Origin: Thalassobaculum sp965228445
GTDB lineage: Bacteria; Pseudomonadota; Alphaproteobacteria; Thalassobaculales; Thalassobaculaceae
DNA: 64,000 bases
NCBI GenBank assembly: GCA_965228445.1
Contig: OZ245813.1
Span: forward strand, 2,356,001-2,420,000
Reading direction: 5' to 3'
Part shown: piece after piece, positions 41,028 through 49,140 of the stretch
How positions within the stretch are numbered: position 1 is the first letter of the stretch
Layout of the letters: the number at the start of each line of letters is the position of its first letter
Made by a program: the position numbers and the translations under genes
The notes under the pieces: generated by a model
Told to the model about the DNA's origin: nothing
Databases searched by the model: none
Seen by the model: only the letters and a program-made list of their open reading frames with translations

Positions 41028-41744
41028 TTACTGGCCGGCGGCTTCCGAGTTCGAGCGCCGGCGCTCGGCGATGAGTTGCTTGGCGGTCTCCACCGCGACC
41101 GCGGCGTCGCGACAATAGGCGTCGGCACCGACATTCTCGGCGAAGGCCTCGTTCAGCGGCGCGCCGCCGACCAGCACGATGTAGTCGTCGCGCATCCCCT
41201 TCTCCTTCAGGGTGTCGATGACGACCTTCATGTAGGGCATGGTCGTGGTCAGCAGGGCCGACATGCCGAGGATGTCCGGCTGATGCTCCTCGATGGCGGC
41301 GAGGTAGTTCTCGACCGGGTTGTTGATCCCGATATCGATCACCTCGAACCCAGCACCCTCCATCATCATGGAGACCAGGTTCTTGCCGATGTCGTGGATG
41401 TCGCCCTTCACGGTGCCGATCACCATCTTGCCGACGCGCGGCGCGCCGGTCTCGATCAGCAGCGGCCGCAGGATCGCCATGCCCGCCTTCATGGCGTTGG
41501 CGGCCATCAGCACTTCCGGCACGAACAGGATGCCGTCGCGGAAGTCGATGCCGACGATCCGCATGCCTTCCACCAGCGCCTTGGTCAGCACGTCGTACGG
41601 GGTCCAGCCGCGCTCCAGCAGGATGTTGACGCCCTCTTCGATCTCGTCCTTCAGACCGTCATAGAGATCGTCATGCATCTGCTGGACGAGTTCTTCGTCG
41701 TCGAGCTCGGAGAGAACGATATCCTCGCCTTCATCTTCGGCCAT
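41028..41744 (-). CDS. Corrinoid (B12-binding) methyltransferase protein, MtbC type
   Basis: 238 residues. N-terminal helical cap (~10-95, with GMRIVGIDFRDGILFVPEVLMAANAMK) followed by a B12-binding Rossmann domain with the DIHDIG motif at 115-120 (His117 is the lower axial ligand), GINNPVENYLAA and the VLVGGAPL strand. It carries a methyl group on cobalamin between a substrate methyltransferase (MttB/MtgB-like) and tetrahydrofolate or homocysteine. No substrate methyltransferase is in the window, so the partner must be elsewhere. First gene of the leftward operon corrinoid-DUF1638-'virulence factor'. ATG 41744 has GGAGG at 9 bases; a TTG two codons upstream is less likely. Confidence 0.93.
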   Translation of the reverse strand: MAEDEGEDIVLSELDDEELVQQMHDDLYDGLKDEIEEGVNILLERGWTPYDVLTKALVEGMRIVGIDFRDGILFVPEVLMAANAMKAGMAILRPLLIETGAPRVGKMVIGTVKGDIHDIGKNLVSMMMEGAGFEVIDIGINNPVENYLAAIEEHQPDILGMSALLTTTMPYMKVVIDTLKEKGMRDDYIVLVGGAPLNEAFAENVGADAYCRDAAVAVETAKQLIAERRRSNSEAAGQ

Positions 41745-41875
41745 GGCCAACTGCCTCCAACAATCGCACGGTGCAGGCCGATCCGGTCGGCTTCTTGACT
41801 GTCAGCAGACATGGATTGAAGGGGGTGCGCTGCCATGGCCGCGACCGATCATGTCGAATCGGCGACAGGGCGCCC

Positions 41876-43000
41876 CTAGCCGACGGATACCGGCAGCCGC
41901 TTGCGGCCCCACACGCCGGGCGGGCCGTCGAACACCCCCGGCAGCGGCGTCCCGCAGGATGTGCAGGCGCCGATCGCGTCCAGCTTCCAGGCGCCGAGCT
42001 GGTACCAGTCGCGCTCGATCACCCGCTCGCCGCAGGTGTGGCAGTAGCTGGACTGCCGGCTCACGTCGTGGACGTTGCCGGTATAGGCGTGCCGCACCCC
42101 GTTCCTGCGGGCGATCCTCCGGGCCATGGCCAGGGTCTCGAACGGCGTGCGCTGCTTGTCCAGCATGCGGTAATCGGGATGGAAGGCGGAGAAGTGCATC
42201 GGCACGTCGGGGCCGAGCCGGTCGACCACCCACTGGGTCATCGCCTCCAGCTCCGCCTCGCTGTCGTTCTCGCCGGGGATGAGCAGGTTGGTGATCTCGA
42301 CCCAGACATCGGTCTCGTGCACCAGGTATTCCAGCGTCTCCAGAACGACGGCCAGCTCGCTCTTGGTGACGTCGCGGTAGAAGCGCTCGGTGAAGGCCTT
42401 CAGGTCGACATTGGCGGCGTCCATGTGCCGGAAGAAGTCCTCGCGCGCCCGCTCGGTGACGTAGCCGGCGGTGACGGCGACGTTTCTCAGCCCGCGCTCG
42501 TGGCAGGCCTGGGCCACGTCGTCGGCATACTCGTGGAAGATCACCGGGTCGTTATAGGTGAAGGCGACCGAGCGGCAGCCGTAGCGCTCTGCGGTGGCGG
42601 CCAGGGCTTCCGGCTGCGCCTCGGCCTGCATGGCGTCCATCTCCCGGCTCTTGGAGATGTCGTGGTTCTGACAGAAGTTGCAGGCGAGGTTGCAGCCCGC
42701 CGTGCCGAAGGACAGCACCGGCGTGCCCGGCAGGAAGTGGTTGAGCGGCTTCTTCTCGATCGGATCGATGCAGAACCCGCTGGACCGGCCATAGGTCGTC
42801 AGCACGATGGCATCGCCCTGCCGCGCCCGCACGAAGCACAATCCGCGCGCGCCTTCCTTCAGCTTGCAGAAGCGCGGACACATCTCGCACTGAACCCGCC
42901 CATCCTCCAGCATCCGCCAATGCGCGGTGGGGACGATCGGCCCCCTGCCGGACAGCGCCGGCGGCCGGGTTTCGGACAGGGTCGGGGTGGCGTCGGTCAC
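41876..43000 (-). CDS. amrS: AmmeMemoRadiSam system radical SAM enzyme with zinc-ribbon tail
   Basis: Radical SAM protein of 374 residues. The [4Fe-4S]-SAM motif is Cys103-x3-Cys107-x2-Cys110 (GCNLACNFCQN). N-terminal Cys38, 41, 45 and 55 (CEMCPRFCKL, GLC) form an extra cluster-like set, as in activating enzymes. The C-terminus adds YCHTCG...CTSCG (Cys320, 323, 346, 349), two CxxC pairs that look like a zinc ribbon. The central part (FTYNDPVIFHEYADD, TNLLIPGEND) matches the AmmeMemoRadiSam family. Chemistry and substrate are not known. It diverges from the fused Memo-AMMECR1 gene over 102 bases, so the two are probably co-regulated. Confidence 0.93.
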   Translation of the reverse strand: MTDATPTLSETRPPALSGRGPIVPTAHWRMLEDGRVQCEMCPRFCKLKEGARGLCFVRARQGDAIVLTTYGRSSGFCIDPIEKKPLNHFLPGTPVLSFGTAGCNLACNFCQNHDISKSREMDAMQAEAQPEALAATAERYGCRSVAFTYNDPVIFHEYADDVAQACHERGLRNVAVTAGYVTERAREDFFRHMDAANVDLKAFTERFYRDVTKSELAVVLETLEYLVHETDVWVEITNLLIPGENDSEAELEAMTQWVVDRLGPDVPMHFSAFHPDYRMLDKQRTPFETLAMARRIARRNGVRHAYTGNVHDVSRQSSYCHTCGERVIERDWYQLGAWKLDAIGACTSCGTPLPGVFDGPPGVWGRKRLPVSVG

Positions 43001-43102
43001 GACGGCGACTCCTCAAAGCTCAGGTCCCCATCCTACCAATCCGATGGCATTGCTTCATCCGCCGATCTGGAGCCCCGCAGCGCGCTGTGTTACGAATTAA
43101 CC

Positions 43103-44515
43103 ATGAGAGAAATGGCAGATACGGCGACGATCCGCGCCCCTGAGGTCGCGGGCATGTTCTATCCGGACGGGCATAACGCGCTCGCCGATACGGTGGAGCG
43201 CTGCCTCGCCGCGGCCCGGCCCGATGGCGGGGTGAAGCCGAAGGTGCTGGTCGCCCCGCACGCCGGCTACCAGTTCTCCGGAGAGATCGCCGGGACCGCC
43301 TATGCCGGGCTGCGCGGCCGGGGCGAGGAGATCACCCGGATCGTCCTGCTCGGGCCCGCCCATCGGGTCGCCTTCCAGGGCATCGCCACCACCTGCGCGG
43401 ACGCCTGGGCCACGCCCCTCGGCACCGTGCCGGTGGATTGGCAGGCGCTGCGCTCCGTCCTGTATCTGCCGGGCGTGGTCGTGCGCGACGCCGCCTTCGC
43501 CCGGGAGCACAGCCTGGAGGTTCACGCCCCGTTCATCCAGCGGGTGTTCGAGCGGGCCGCCATCGTGCCGCTGCTGGTCGGCGACGCCTCGGCCGCCCTC
43601 GTCTCCCAGGTGGTCGACGCGCTGTGGGGTGGGCCGGAGACGGTGATCGTCGTCTCCTCCGACCTGTCCCACTTCCACGACTACGCCACCGCGGCCAAGC
43701 TGGATGCGGCGACGGCGGCCAACATCGAGTTGCTGCGCCCGGATCGGATCGACGGCCAGGGTGCCTGCGGTCACCGGGCGCTGGCCGGGGTGCTGGATCA
43801 GGCCCGCCGCCGCGACCTGCGGGCGACGGCGCTGGATGTGCGCAATTCAGGCGATACCGCCAGCGGGAAGGACCGGGTCGTCGGCTACGGCGCCTTCGGC
43901 CTGGAATACGCCGAGTCCGCCCGGATCGGCGAGGAAGACCGGCGCCAGCTCGTGGAGGCCGCACGCTTCGGCGTGACCTTCGGTCTGAAGCATGGCCGCG
44001 AGCCGAGCGTCGGCGTCGGCCCCGGTCTGTCCCCTGCCCTGTCGGCCCAGCGCGCCGCCTTCGTCACCCTGATGCTCGACGGCACCCTGCGGGGCTGCAT
44101 CGGCTCGGTCATCGCCCACCGACCGCTGATCAGCGACGTCGCGGTGAACGCCTACAAGGCGGCCTTCGCCGATCCGCGCTTCGCCCGGCTGACGCCCGAC
44201 GAGGCCGAGCGGATGGAGGTGTCGGTCTCGGTACTGTCGACGCCGCGGGCGATGACGTTCAGCGACGAGGCCGACCTGGCGCGCCAGACAAGACCGGATG
44301 TCGACGGGCTGATCCTCAGCGACCGGGTCAACGGACGCGACCATCGCGGCCTGTTCCTGCCCAGCGTCTGGTCTGCCATCCCGAAGGCCGAGGACTTTGT
44401 CAGACGGCTGAAGAACAAGGCCGGCCTGGATATGGCACACTGGTCCGACAGCCTGACCATCCAGCGCTACACTACAGAGAGTTTCGGCGGCTCCTTCCGG
44501 GAGGTCGCCGCCTGA
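43103..44515 (+). CDS. amrB: AmmeMemoRadiSam fusion: Memo (AmrB) plus AMMECR1 (AmrA) domains
   Basis: 470 residues containing two of the three parts of the AmmeMemoRadiSam system. Residues ~10-270 are the Memo domain, related to non-haem iron dioxygenases: His53 (APHAGYQ), His87 (GPAHRV), His190/His192 (DLSHFHDY) and Cys222 (GACGHR) correspond to the metal ligands described for human Memo1. Residues ~280-460 are the AMMECR1 domain with the LRGCIGS signature at 329-335 and RMEVSVSVLS. The chosen ATG is 43103; MADTATIR at 43112 is possible. Together with the divergent radical SAM gene the complete three-domain system is present. Cytoplasmic; function of the bacterial system is unknown. Confidence 0.94.
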   Translation: MREMADTATIRAPEVAGMFYPDGHNALADTVERCLAAARPDGGVKPKVLVAPHAGYQFSGEIAGTAYAGLRGRGEEITRIVLLGPAHRVAFQGIATTCADAWATPLGTVPVDWQALRSVLYLPGVVVRDAAFAREHSLEVHAPFIQRVFERAAIVPLLVGDASAALVSQVVDALWGGPETVIVVSSDLSHFHDYATAAKLDAATAANIELLRPDRIDGQGACGHRALAGVLDQARRRDLRATALDVRNSGDTASGKDRVVGYGAFGLEYAESARIGEEDRRQLVEAARFGVTFGLKHGREPSVGVGPGLSPALSAQRAAFVTLMLDGTLRGCIGSVIAHRPLISDVAVNAYKAAFADPRFARLTPDEAERMEVSVSVLSTPRAMTFSDEADLARQTRPDVDGLILSDRVNGRDHRGLFLPSVWSAIPKAEDFVRRLKNKAGLDMAHWSDSLTIQRYTTESFGGSFREVAA

Positions 44516-44532
44516 TCGAAGGCGGACCGAGC

Positions 44533-45096
44533 GTGGCCCCATCCCACAAGGTATCGAGCGCCGATATCGACATGCCCGAACCCTACAGCTTCGCGCCGGC
44601 TCCGGGGCTGCGCTGGGAGACCGGGATCGACTTCGCCGCCCGGAACATCCATGCCCTGATCACCCTGTGGCACGGCAGGCGCCCCTCGCGCCACGGCCTG
44701 CCCAGCTACGGCCAGTTCGACGCCCTGGAGCTGCGGCCCTGGGCCGATCACCTGATCGTCCTGGAACTGGACATCACCCTGTTCGGGAAGCGCTGCTTCC
44801 GGTACCGGACCGTCGGCGCCGCCGCGTCGGCGGTGGAGGGCGGCAACTTCAGCGGCCTCTATCTGAGCGACGCCCTGTCGCCCGCCCAGGCCGATCCGCG
44901 CATCGAGTTCTACGAGCGGGCCATGCGGGCCCGGGCGCCGGTGGAACTGCACCGTCAGATGGCCTCCGGCGTCCGGAGCGCGTCGGACGAGGCCACGGCT
45001 CAGTGGGATGCGGTGGCGCTGCCCCTGTCGGAGGACCAGCACCACGCCGACCACCTCATGGTGCTGACCTATGTGGAGGCGCTGGGACAGCGCTGA
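44533..45096 (+). CDS. PAS domain protein (PF07310-like), second copy
   Basis: 187 residues if it starts at GTG 44533 (GGCGGA at a usable distance), or 174 from ATG 44572. The pattern follows the copy at 37.4 kb: a helical ITLWHGRRPSRHGLPSYGQFD segment, FRYRTVGAAASA, GLYLSDALSP and a final VALPLSEDQHHADHLMVLTYVEAL strand. No output domain is attached. It begins 17 bases after the Memo-AMMECR1 gene, in the same direction, so it is probably co-expressed with it. Convergent with the gamma-glutamyltransferase gene, 30 bases away. Confidence 0.75.
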   Translation: MAPSHKVSSADIDMPEPYSFAPAPGLRWETGIDFAARNIHALITLWHGRRPSRHGLPSYGQFDALELRPWADHLIVLELDITLFGKRCFRYRTVGAAASAVEGGNFSGLYLSDALSPAQADPRIEFYERAMRARAPVELHRQMASGVRSASDEATAQWDAVALPLSEDQHHADHLMVLTYVEALGQR

Positions 45097-45126
45097 CGCC
45101 CCGTCCCAGCCCTGGCGAAGCCGGCC

Positions 45127-46698
45127 TCAGGCCGGAACGGCCGCGTTGAGCGGACCGAACACATGGGCCGCGGCCATCGGGCCTTCCGGCGTCACCATCA
45201 CGCCGCAGGGGATCGCCCAGGAGCCCGGGAAGGCGCTGGTGCCGGCCTGCTCCACCGGCAGGACGCTCTCCAGGGCCGCGACCACCTCCGGGCCGACCCG
45301 GTCGTCGGCGACGATCTTCTCCATCAGACTGATGTCGATGCGCGGCTGCATGAACGCGGCTTCCAGATCCATGCCGAAATCGTTGATGAACGAGGTGAGC
45401 TGGAAGATCGCCGGCATGATCTTGCGCCCGCCCGACGCGCCCAGGCCGAAGGCGGCCTTGCCGTCGCGGGTGGCCAGCATCGGGCACATGTTCGACAGTG
45501 CCTTCTGGCCCGGCGCCAGCGAGTTGGCCCGGTCGGGGCGCGGATCGAACCAGTTGATGCCGTTGTTCATGAGCACGCCGGTCTTCGGCAGCACCACCCG
45601 GGAGCCGAAGCGCGACAGCAGGGTGGTGGTCATCACCACCATGTTGCCCTCGGCGTCGAGCACGGAGAGGTGGGTGGTGCAGCTTCGGTCGCCCACATCG
45701 CCGGCATGGCCCATGGTCGACAGCCGGACCTTGTAGGATTCGATCAGCGCCTCCGCATGGGCCTTGTAGGCGGCGGGGTCGATCTTGCCGCTGAACTTCG
45801 GCAGGCGCGACAGGGCGCCGGCGAAGGTCGGCCCGGCGGTATAGCCCGGCGCCAGGTTGTACTCGGTGCCGCCGCGGCTGCGCGTGATCGGCTCGAGGAT
45901 CTTGGCCTCATAGCCGGCCATGTCGTCCGCCGTGATCCGCGAGCCGCCGGCCTGCAGGTCGGCGACCAGCGCCTTGGCGATCTCGCCCGTGTAGAAATCC
46001 TGCGGCCCGGCATCGCGCAGGCGCTTCAGGGTGTCGGCGAAGTTGCCCATGGGCATGCCGCGGTTGGTGTGATCGGAGATCACCGGCGCCTCGCCGCCCG
46101 GCAGCCAGACCGAGGCCGAGGCCTCGTATTTCCGCAGCCAGGCGATCTCGGCCGCCACGTTCAGGGTGGTCCACCAGGTCAGCCGGTGGCCGCGCTCGGC
46201 CATGGTGATCGCCGGCGAGATCGCATCCGCCCAGGACCAGGACCCGAACTCCGACAGCAGGGTGGCGTAGCCGGCGCAGGAGCCCGGCAGGGCGATGGAG
46301 TGGTAGCCCTGCAGGTTGCGGTCTTCGACCACGGCCGGCCAGCCGAACATGTCCGGCGTGCCCTCGGTGTCGCTCACCAGAGCGTAGTCGGCCGGGTCGA
46401 GCTTGCTGCCGGACTGCATGCCGAAATCGACGCAGCGGGTGGTGCCGGACTTCGCGTCGTGGACGATGGCATAGCCGCCGCCGCCGAGCCCGCTCATCCA
46501 CGGCTCGGCCACCGTGAGCGCCAGGGCCGTGGCCACCGCCGCGTCGGCCGCGTTGCCGCCGGCCGCCAGCACGGCGGCGCCGACCTCGGAGGCCTGGACG
46601 TTCTGGGAGGCCACCACGCCCCTGGTCCCGCGCACGGGCGGCTTCGACTGGGTCCAGGTCTCAATGGGTGAGGTTTCGGGAAGCGAGATCGCGGGCAT
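45127..46698 (-). CDS. ggt: Gamma-glutamyltransferase family hydrolase
   Basis: Ntn-hydrolase of 523 residues. The autoprocessing/nucleophile Thr is Thr341 (DRSCTTHLSVLDAEGN), as in GGT, followed by a small subunit with GLGASGGRKIMPA. The large subunit shows VASQNVQASEVGAAVLAAGGNAADAA and GGGGYAIVHD. There is no signal peptide (MPAISLPETSP), so unlike E. coli Ggt it should act in the cytoplasm, consistent with cleavage of internal gamma-glutamyl amides such as those made by GS-like ligases; this is inference. ATG 46698 has CAGGAGGG. Confidence 0.9.
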   Translation of the reverse strand: MPAISLPETSPIETWTQSKPPVRGTRGVVASQNVQASEVGAAVLAAGGNAADAAVATALALTVAEPWMSGLGGGGYAIVHDAKSGTTRCVDFGMQSGSKLDPADYALVSDTEGTPDMFGWPAVVEDRNLQGYHSIALPGSCAGYATLLSEFGSWSWADAISPAITMAERGHRLTWWTTLNVAAEIAWLRKYEASASVWLPGGEAPVISDHTNRGMPMGNFADTLKRLRDAGPQDFYTGEIAKALVADLQAGGSRITADDMAGYEAKILEPITRSRGGTEYNLAPGYTAGPTFAGALSRLPKFSGKIDPAAYKAHAEALIESYKVRLSTMGHAGDVGDRSCTTHLSVLDAEGNMVVMTTTLLSRFGSRVVLPKTGVLMNNGINWFDPRPDRANSLAPGQKALSNMCPMLATRDGKAAFGLGASGGRKIMPAIFQLTSFINDFGMDLEAAFMQPRIDISLMEKIVADDRVGPEVVAALESVLPVEQAGTSAFPGSWAIPCGVMVTPEGPMAAAHVFGPLNAAVPA

Positions 46699-46821
46699 GC
46701 CGCCCTCCTGATTGTGTGCGGGGTCCACCGTCGCATCCGCCGTCATGGGGGCGCTTGATCGTCGAAGCCGCGATCAGCACATGGTAAGACGGCGGGCGGG
46801 ACCGAAAGGAGCGGATACGGT

Positions 46822-47478
46822 ATGGCGGTCGGGAATCTGTTGTCCAGCCTTCGACTTGCAGCAGCACCCGCCGTGGCGCTGCTGGGCATCGCCGTGGTCG
46901 GCGCCCTGCCGAGCGGCGGCGCATCGGCCCAGGCGCAGGCACCGCAGGCGCCGGCCGCCGCGGCGAAGAACGAGGATTGCGCCAAGCTGCCGGGCGGCAA
47001 CGCGCCGGTGCAGCGCATGGCGCGGCTGCAGGGCGGCATGTCGGTGCGTAATCTGGAACTGACCTATTTCGGCAAGCCGCTCTACGCCCTGTCGGAAGCC
47101 GACATCACCTATCTGCGCGACCTCTGGCCGGAATGCGGAACCTACGAGGTCGACCTGGCCGAGCAGATCTCGTCCAAGCTGCGCACGCTGATCAGCGACG
47201 CCAAGGGCGCGCGACAGGACTCCCTGGACTGGATCTCGACGGTAGAGAAGGACATCGCCCGGCTGAAGCCCGGCGAGGAGTCGATCCGCAAGATCCACGA
47301 CCTGTGGCAGGAGATGCTGAACCGGGAATACGAGATGCTGCCCGGCGACCTGCAGTATCTGGCCAAGAAGCTCTCCGACAAGCGCGAGGAGCTGTACACC
47401 GGCCAGCAGCAGCGCCAGCGCACCCTGGTGAACCCGTTCGACCCGGGCGCGCCCGACACCCGGAGCATCAAGGAGTAA
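46822..47478 (+). CDS. Exported protein of unknown function with helical C-terminus
   Basis: 218 residues, not recognised. Signal peptide residues ~1-37 (LAAAPAVALLGIAVVGALP, cleavage near ASAQAQ), then an Ala/Pro/Gln linker to ~50. The mature part has EDCAKLPGGN (one Cys), LELTYFGKPLYALSEADITYLRDLWPECG (second Cys), and from ~105 a long charged helical region with KLRTLISDAKGARQDSL and LPGDLQYLAKKLSDKREEL. The two Cys could pair. ATG 46822 has AAAGGAG. No partner genes nearby; a periplasmic structural or binding role is possible. Confidence 0.75.
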   Translation: MAVGNLLSSLRLAAAPAVALLGIAVVGALPSGGASAQAQAPQAPAAAAKNEDCAKLPGGNAPVQRMARLQGGMSVRNLELTYFGKPLYALSEADITYLRDLWPECGTYEVDLAEQISSKLRTLISDAKGARQDSLDWISTVEKDIARLKPGEESIRKIHDLWQEMLNREYEMLPGDLQYLAKKLSDKREELYTGQQQRQRTLVNPFDPGAPDTRSIKE

Positions 47479-47501
47479 GGCCCGACCTATTCTCTTACAC
47501 C

Positions 47502-47636
47502 CACTCCCCGTCATTCCGGGCCGTCCGACAGGACGGGATCGGGACCCAGGGTGCTCCGCCATCGGGGTCCCGGCCGGCCCCCGGATCAATCCCGGACTAG
47601 ATCCGGGACGGGAGCCGCCGGGATGACGGGGTAGTG
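47502..47636. repeat. Intergenic palindromic element A6
   Basis: Near-perfect outer arms CACTCCCCGTCATTCCGG (left) and CCGGGATGACGGGGTAGTG (right), with two smaller inverted hairpins inside (GTCCCGGCC near 47567 and CCGGATCAATCCCGG near 47581). It fills the gap between two convergent genes. Confidence 0.85.
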
Positions 47637-47657
47637 GGATAGCTTGTCAGTCCGACC

Positions 47658-48971
47658 CTAAGCCGCGCGGCGGTCGATCCAGTCGCGGAACTTGTACCAG
47701 GCGCCCACCGTCGGCAGGAACCAGGGCACGCCCGTATAGAGCGGCCGGGTCTCGAACGGCAGGCCGTCGAAAGCGCTGGCCCGGTTGGTCTTGCCCAGGA
47801 TCTTCAGCGCCACCCGATGGCCCAGATGGCTCATCATCACCACGCCGCTGCCGTTGCAGCCCATGGCGTAGTGCACCCCGTTGTCGACGCCCATATGCGG
47901 CACCCGGTCGAAGGTGAAGGCGACGTTGCCGTTCCAGGCATGGGTGATCTTCGTCCCGGCGAGCTGCGGGAAGATGCCCAGCATGTACTGGTACAGGACC
48001 GGCGCGGTCTCCAGCGCGGTCCGGGCCTGGAAGCTCGCCCGGCCGCCGAAGATCACCCGCGTGCCGTCCGGCGACGGGCGGAAGTAGTACAGCACCCGCT
48101 TGGTGTCGGCGATCATCCGGCCGTCCGGGAACAGCTCGCTCACCCGCTCTTTGCCCAGCGGCTCGGTGGCGATGATGTAGCTGGCGATCGGGATCACCCG
48201 GCGCCGGTGCCACGGGGTCGCCTTGCCGGTATAGCCGTTGGTGCCGAGCACGACCTCCCTCGCCCGTACCGGCCCGCGCGAGGTCCGCACCGTCAGGTCG
48301 CCGGCCGCGCCGTCGATCCCCTCCACCCGTGTATGGGCCGAGAGATGGACGCCGGCCGCACGGCACGCCTGGCGCAGGCCCTTGTGGTACAGCGACGGAT
48401 GCACACCCCCGGCCCGGTCGACCGTCATGCCGCCGTGGTAGTAGCGGGTGTTCACATGATCGACCTGCCGCTCCCGGGTGACCAGGGCGGCGCCGGCATC
48501 GGCGTATTTGTTGAGGTCGTCGGCCTTCGCGCTCATCGCCTTGAAGGCGGCCGGCGTGTGCGCACCGACGAAGCGGCCGGTCCGGGCGTAGAAGCAGTCG
48601 ATGTTCTCGCGGTGAATGATCTGCTCGAGGTGGTCGTAGCTGTCGCGGGCTTCGGAGAGCATGGCGTCGACCCGTTCGCGGCCGAACTGCTTCTCGATGT
48701 CGCCGCCCTTGCCGACATTGACCCCGCCGGACAGCATGCCGCCGCTGCGGGTGCTGGCGCCCTCGCCGAAGCGCTCGGCCTCCAGGATCACCACCTTCAC
48801 GCCATTGCGGGCCAGCTCCAGGGCGGCCGACATGCCGGTATAGCCGCTGCCGACGATGGCCACGTCCACCTGTTCGGGCGGCGGCGCGTCGCCCTCGTCG
48901 TCCGGCGGGGCCGCGTCCCACCAATAGGGGTCGGTCCGGAACCCGTCGGCAAAGATATCGGTCGGCGTCAT
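47658..48971 (-). CDS. FAD-dependent oxidoreductase (gamma-glutamylputrescine oxidase-like)
   Basis: 437-residue DAO-family flavoprotein of the PuuB type. N-terminal TDPYWWDAAPP motif, then VDVAIVGSGYTGMSAALELARNG for FAD, GEGASTRSGGMLSGGVNVGK as the family loop, and the C-terminal MGVDNGVHYAMGCNGSGVVMM FAD segment. PuuB oxidises gamma-glutamylputrescine; homologues act on other gamma-glutamyl or secondary amines. The preferred start is ATG 48971 (GGAG six bases before), not the one two codons upstream. It diverges from the ABC permease gene. With the GS-like ligase and GGT it would form a gamma-glutamyl amine route, though they are 20 kb apart. Confidence 0.85.
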   Translation of the reverse strand: MTPTDIFADGFRTDPYWWDAAPPDDEGDAPPPEQVDVAIVGSGYTGMSAALELARNGVKVVILEAERFGEGASTRSGGMLSGGVNVGKGGDIEKQFGRERVDAMLSEARDSYDHLEQIIHRENIDCFYARTGRFVGAHTPAAFKAMSAKADDLNKYADAGAALVTRERQVDHVNTRYYHGGMTVDRAGGVHPSLYHKGLRQACRAAGVHLSAHTRVEGIDGAAGDLTVRTSRGPVRAREVVLGTNGYTGKATPWHRRRVIPIASYIIATEPLGKERVSELFPDGRMIADTKRVLYYFRPSPDGTRVIFGGRASFQARTALETAPVLYQYMLGIFPQLAGTKITHAWNGNVAFTFDRVPHMGVDNGVHYAMGCNGSGVVMMSHLGHRVALKILGKTNRASAFDGLPFETRPLYTGVPWFLPTVGAWYKFRDWIDRRAA

Positions 48972-49140
48972 CGCCATCTCCAAAGAACGTTTTGCCAGAC
49001 TGTAAGCCGTCGCCGGAGCGGCGAGAAGTTGACACTTTCGCGGGGCATTGCCATAACGCGCCACCGTCTTTTGCGAACGTTTCGCAAGTATCCCGATGGC
49101 TCTCGGGGTTAAGGACAGTTCCGCGCGCCACGGGAATCGC

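Noticed and set aside
41771..43102. Rightward frame extending the Memo-AMMECR1 gene upstream
   Set aside because: It is antisense to the radical SAM gene and lacks homology; Memo begins at 43103.
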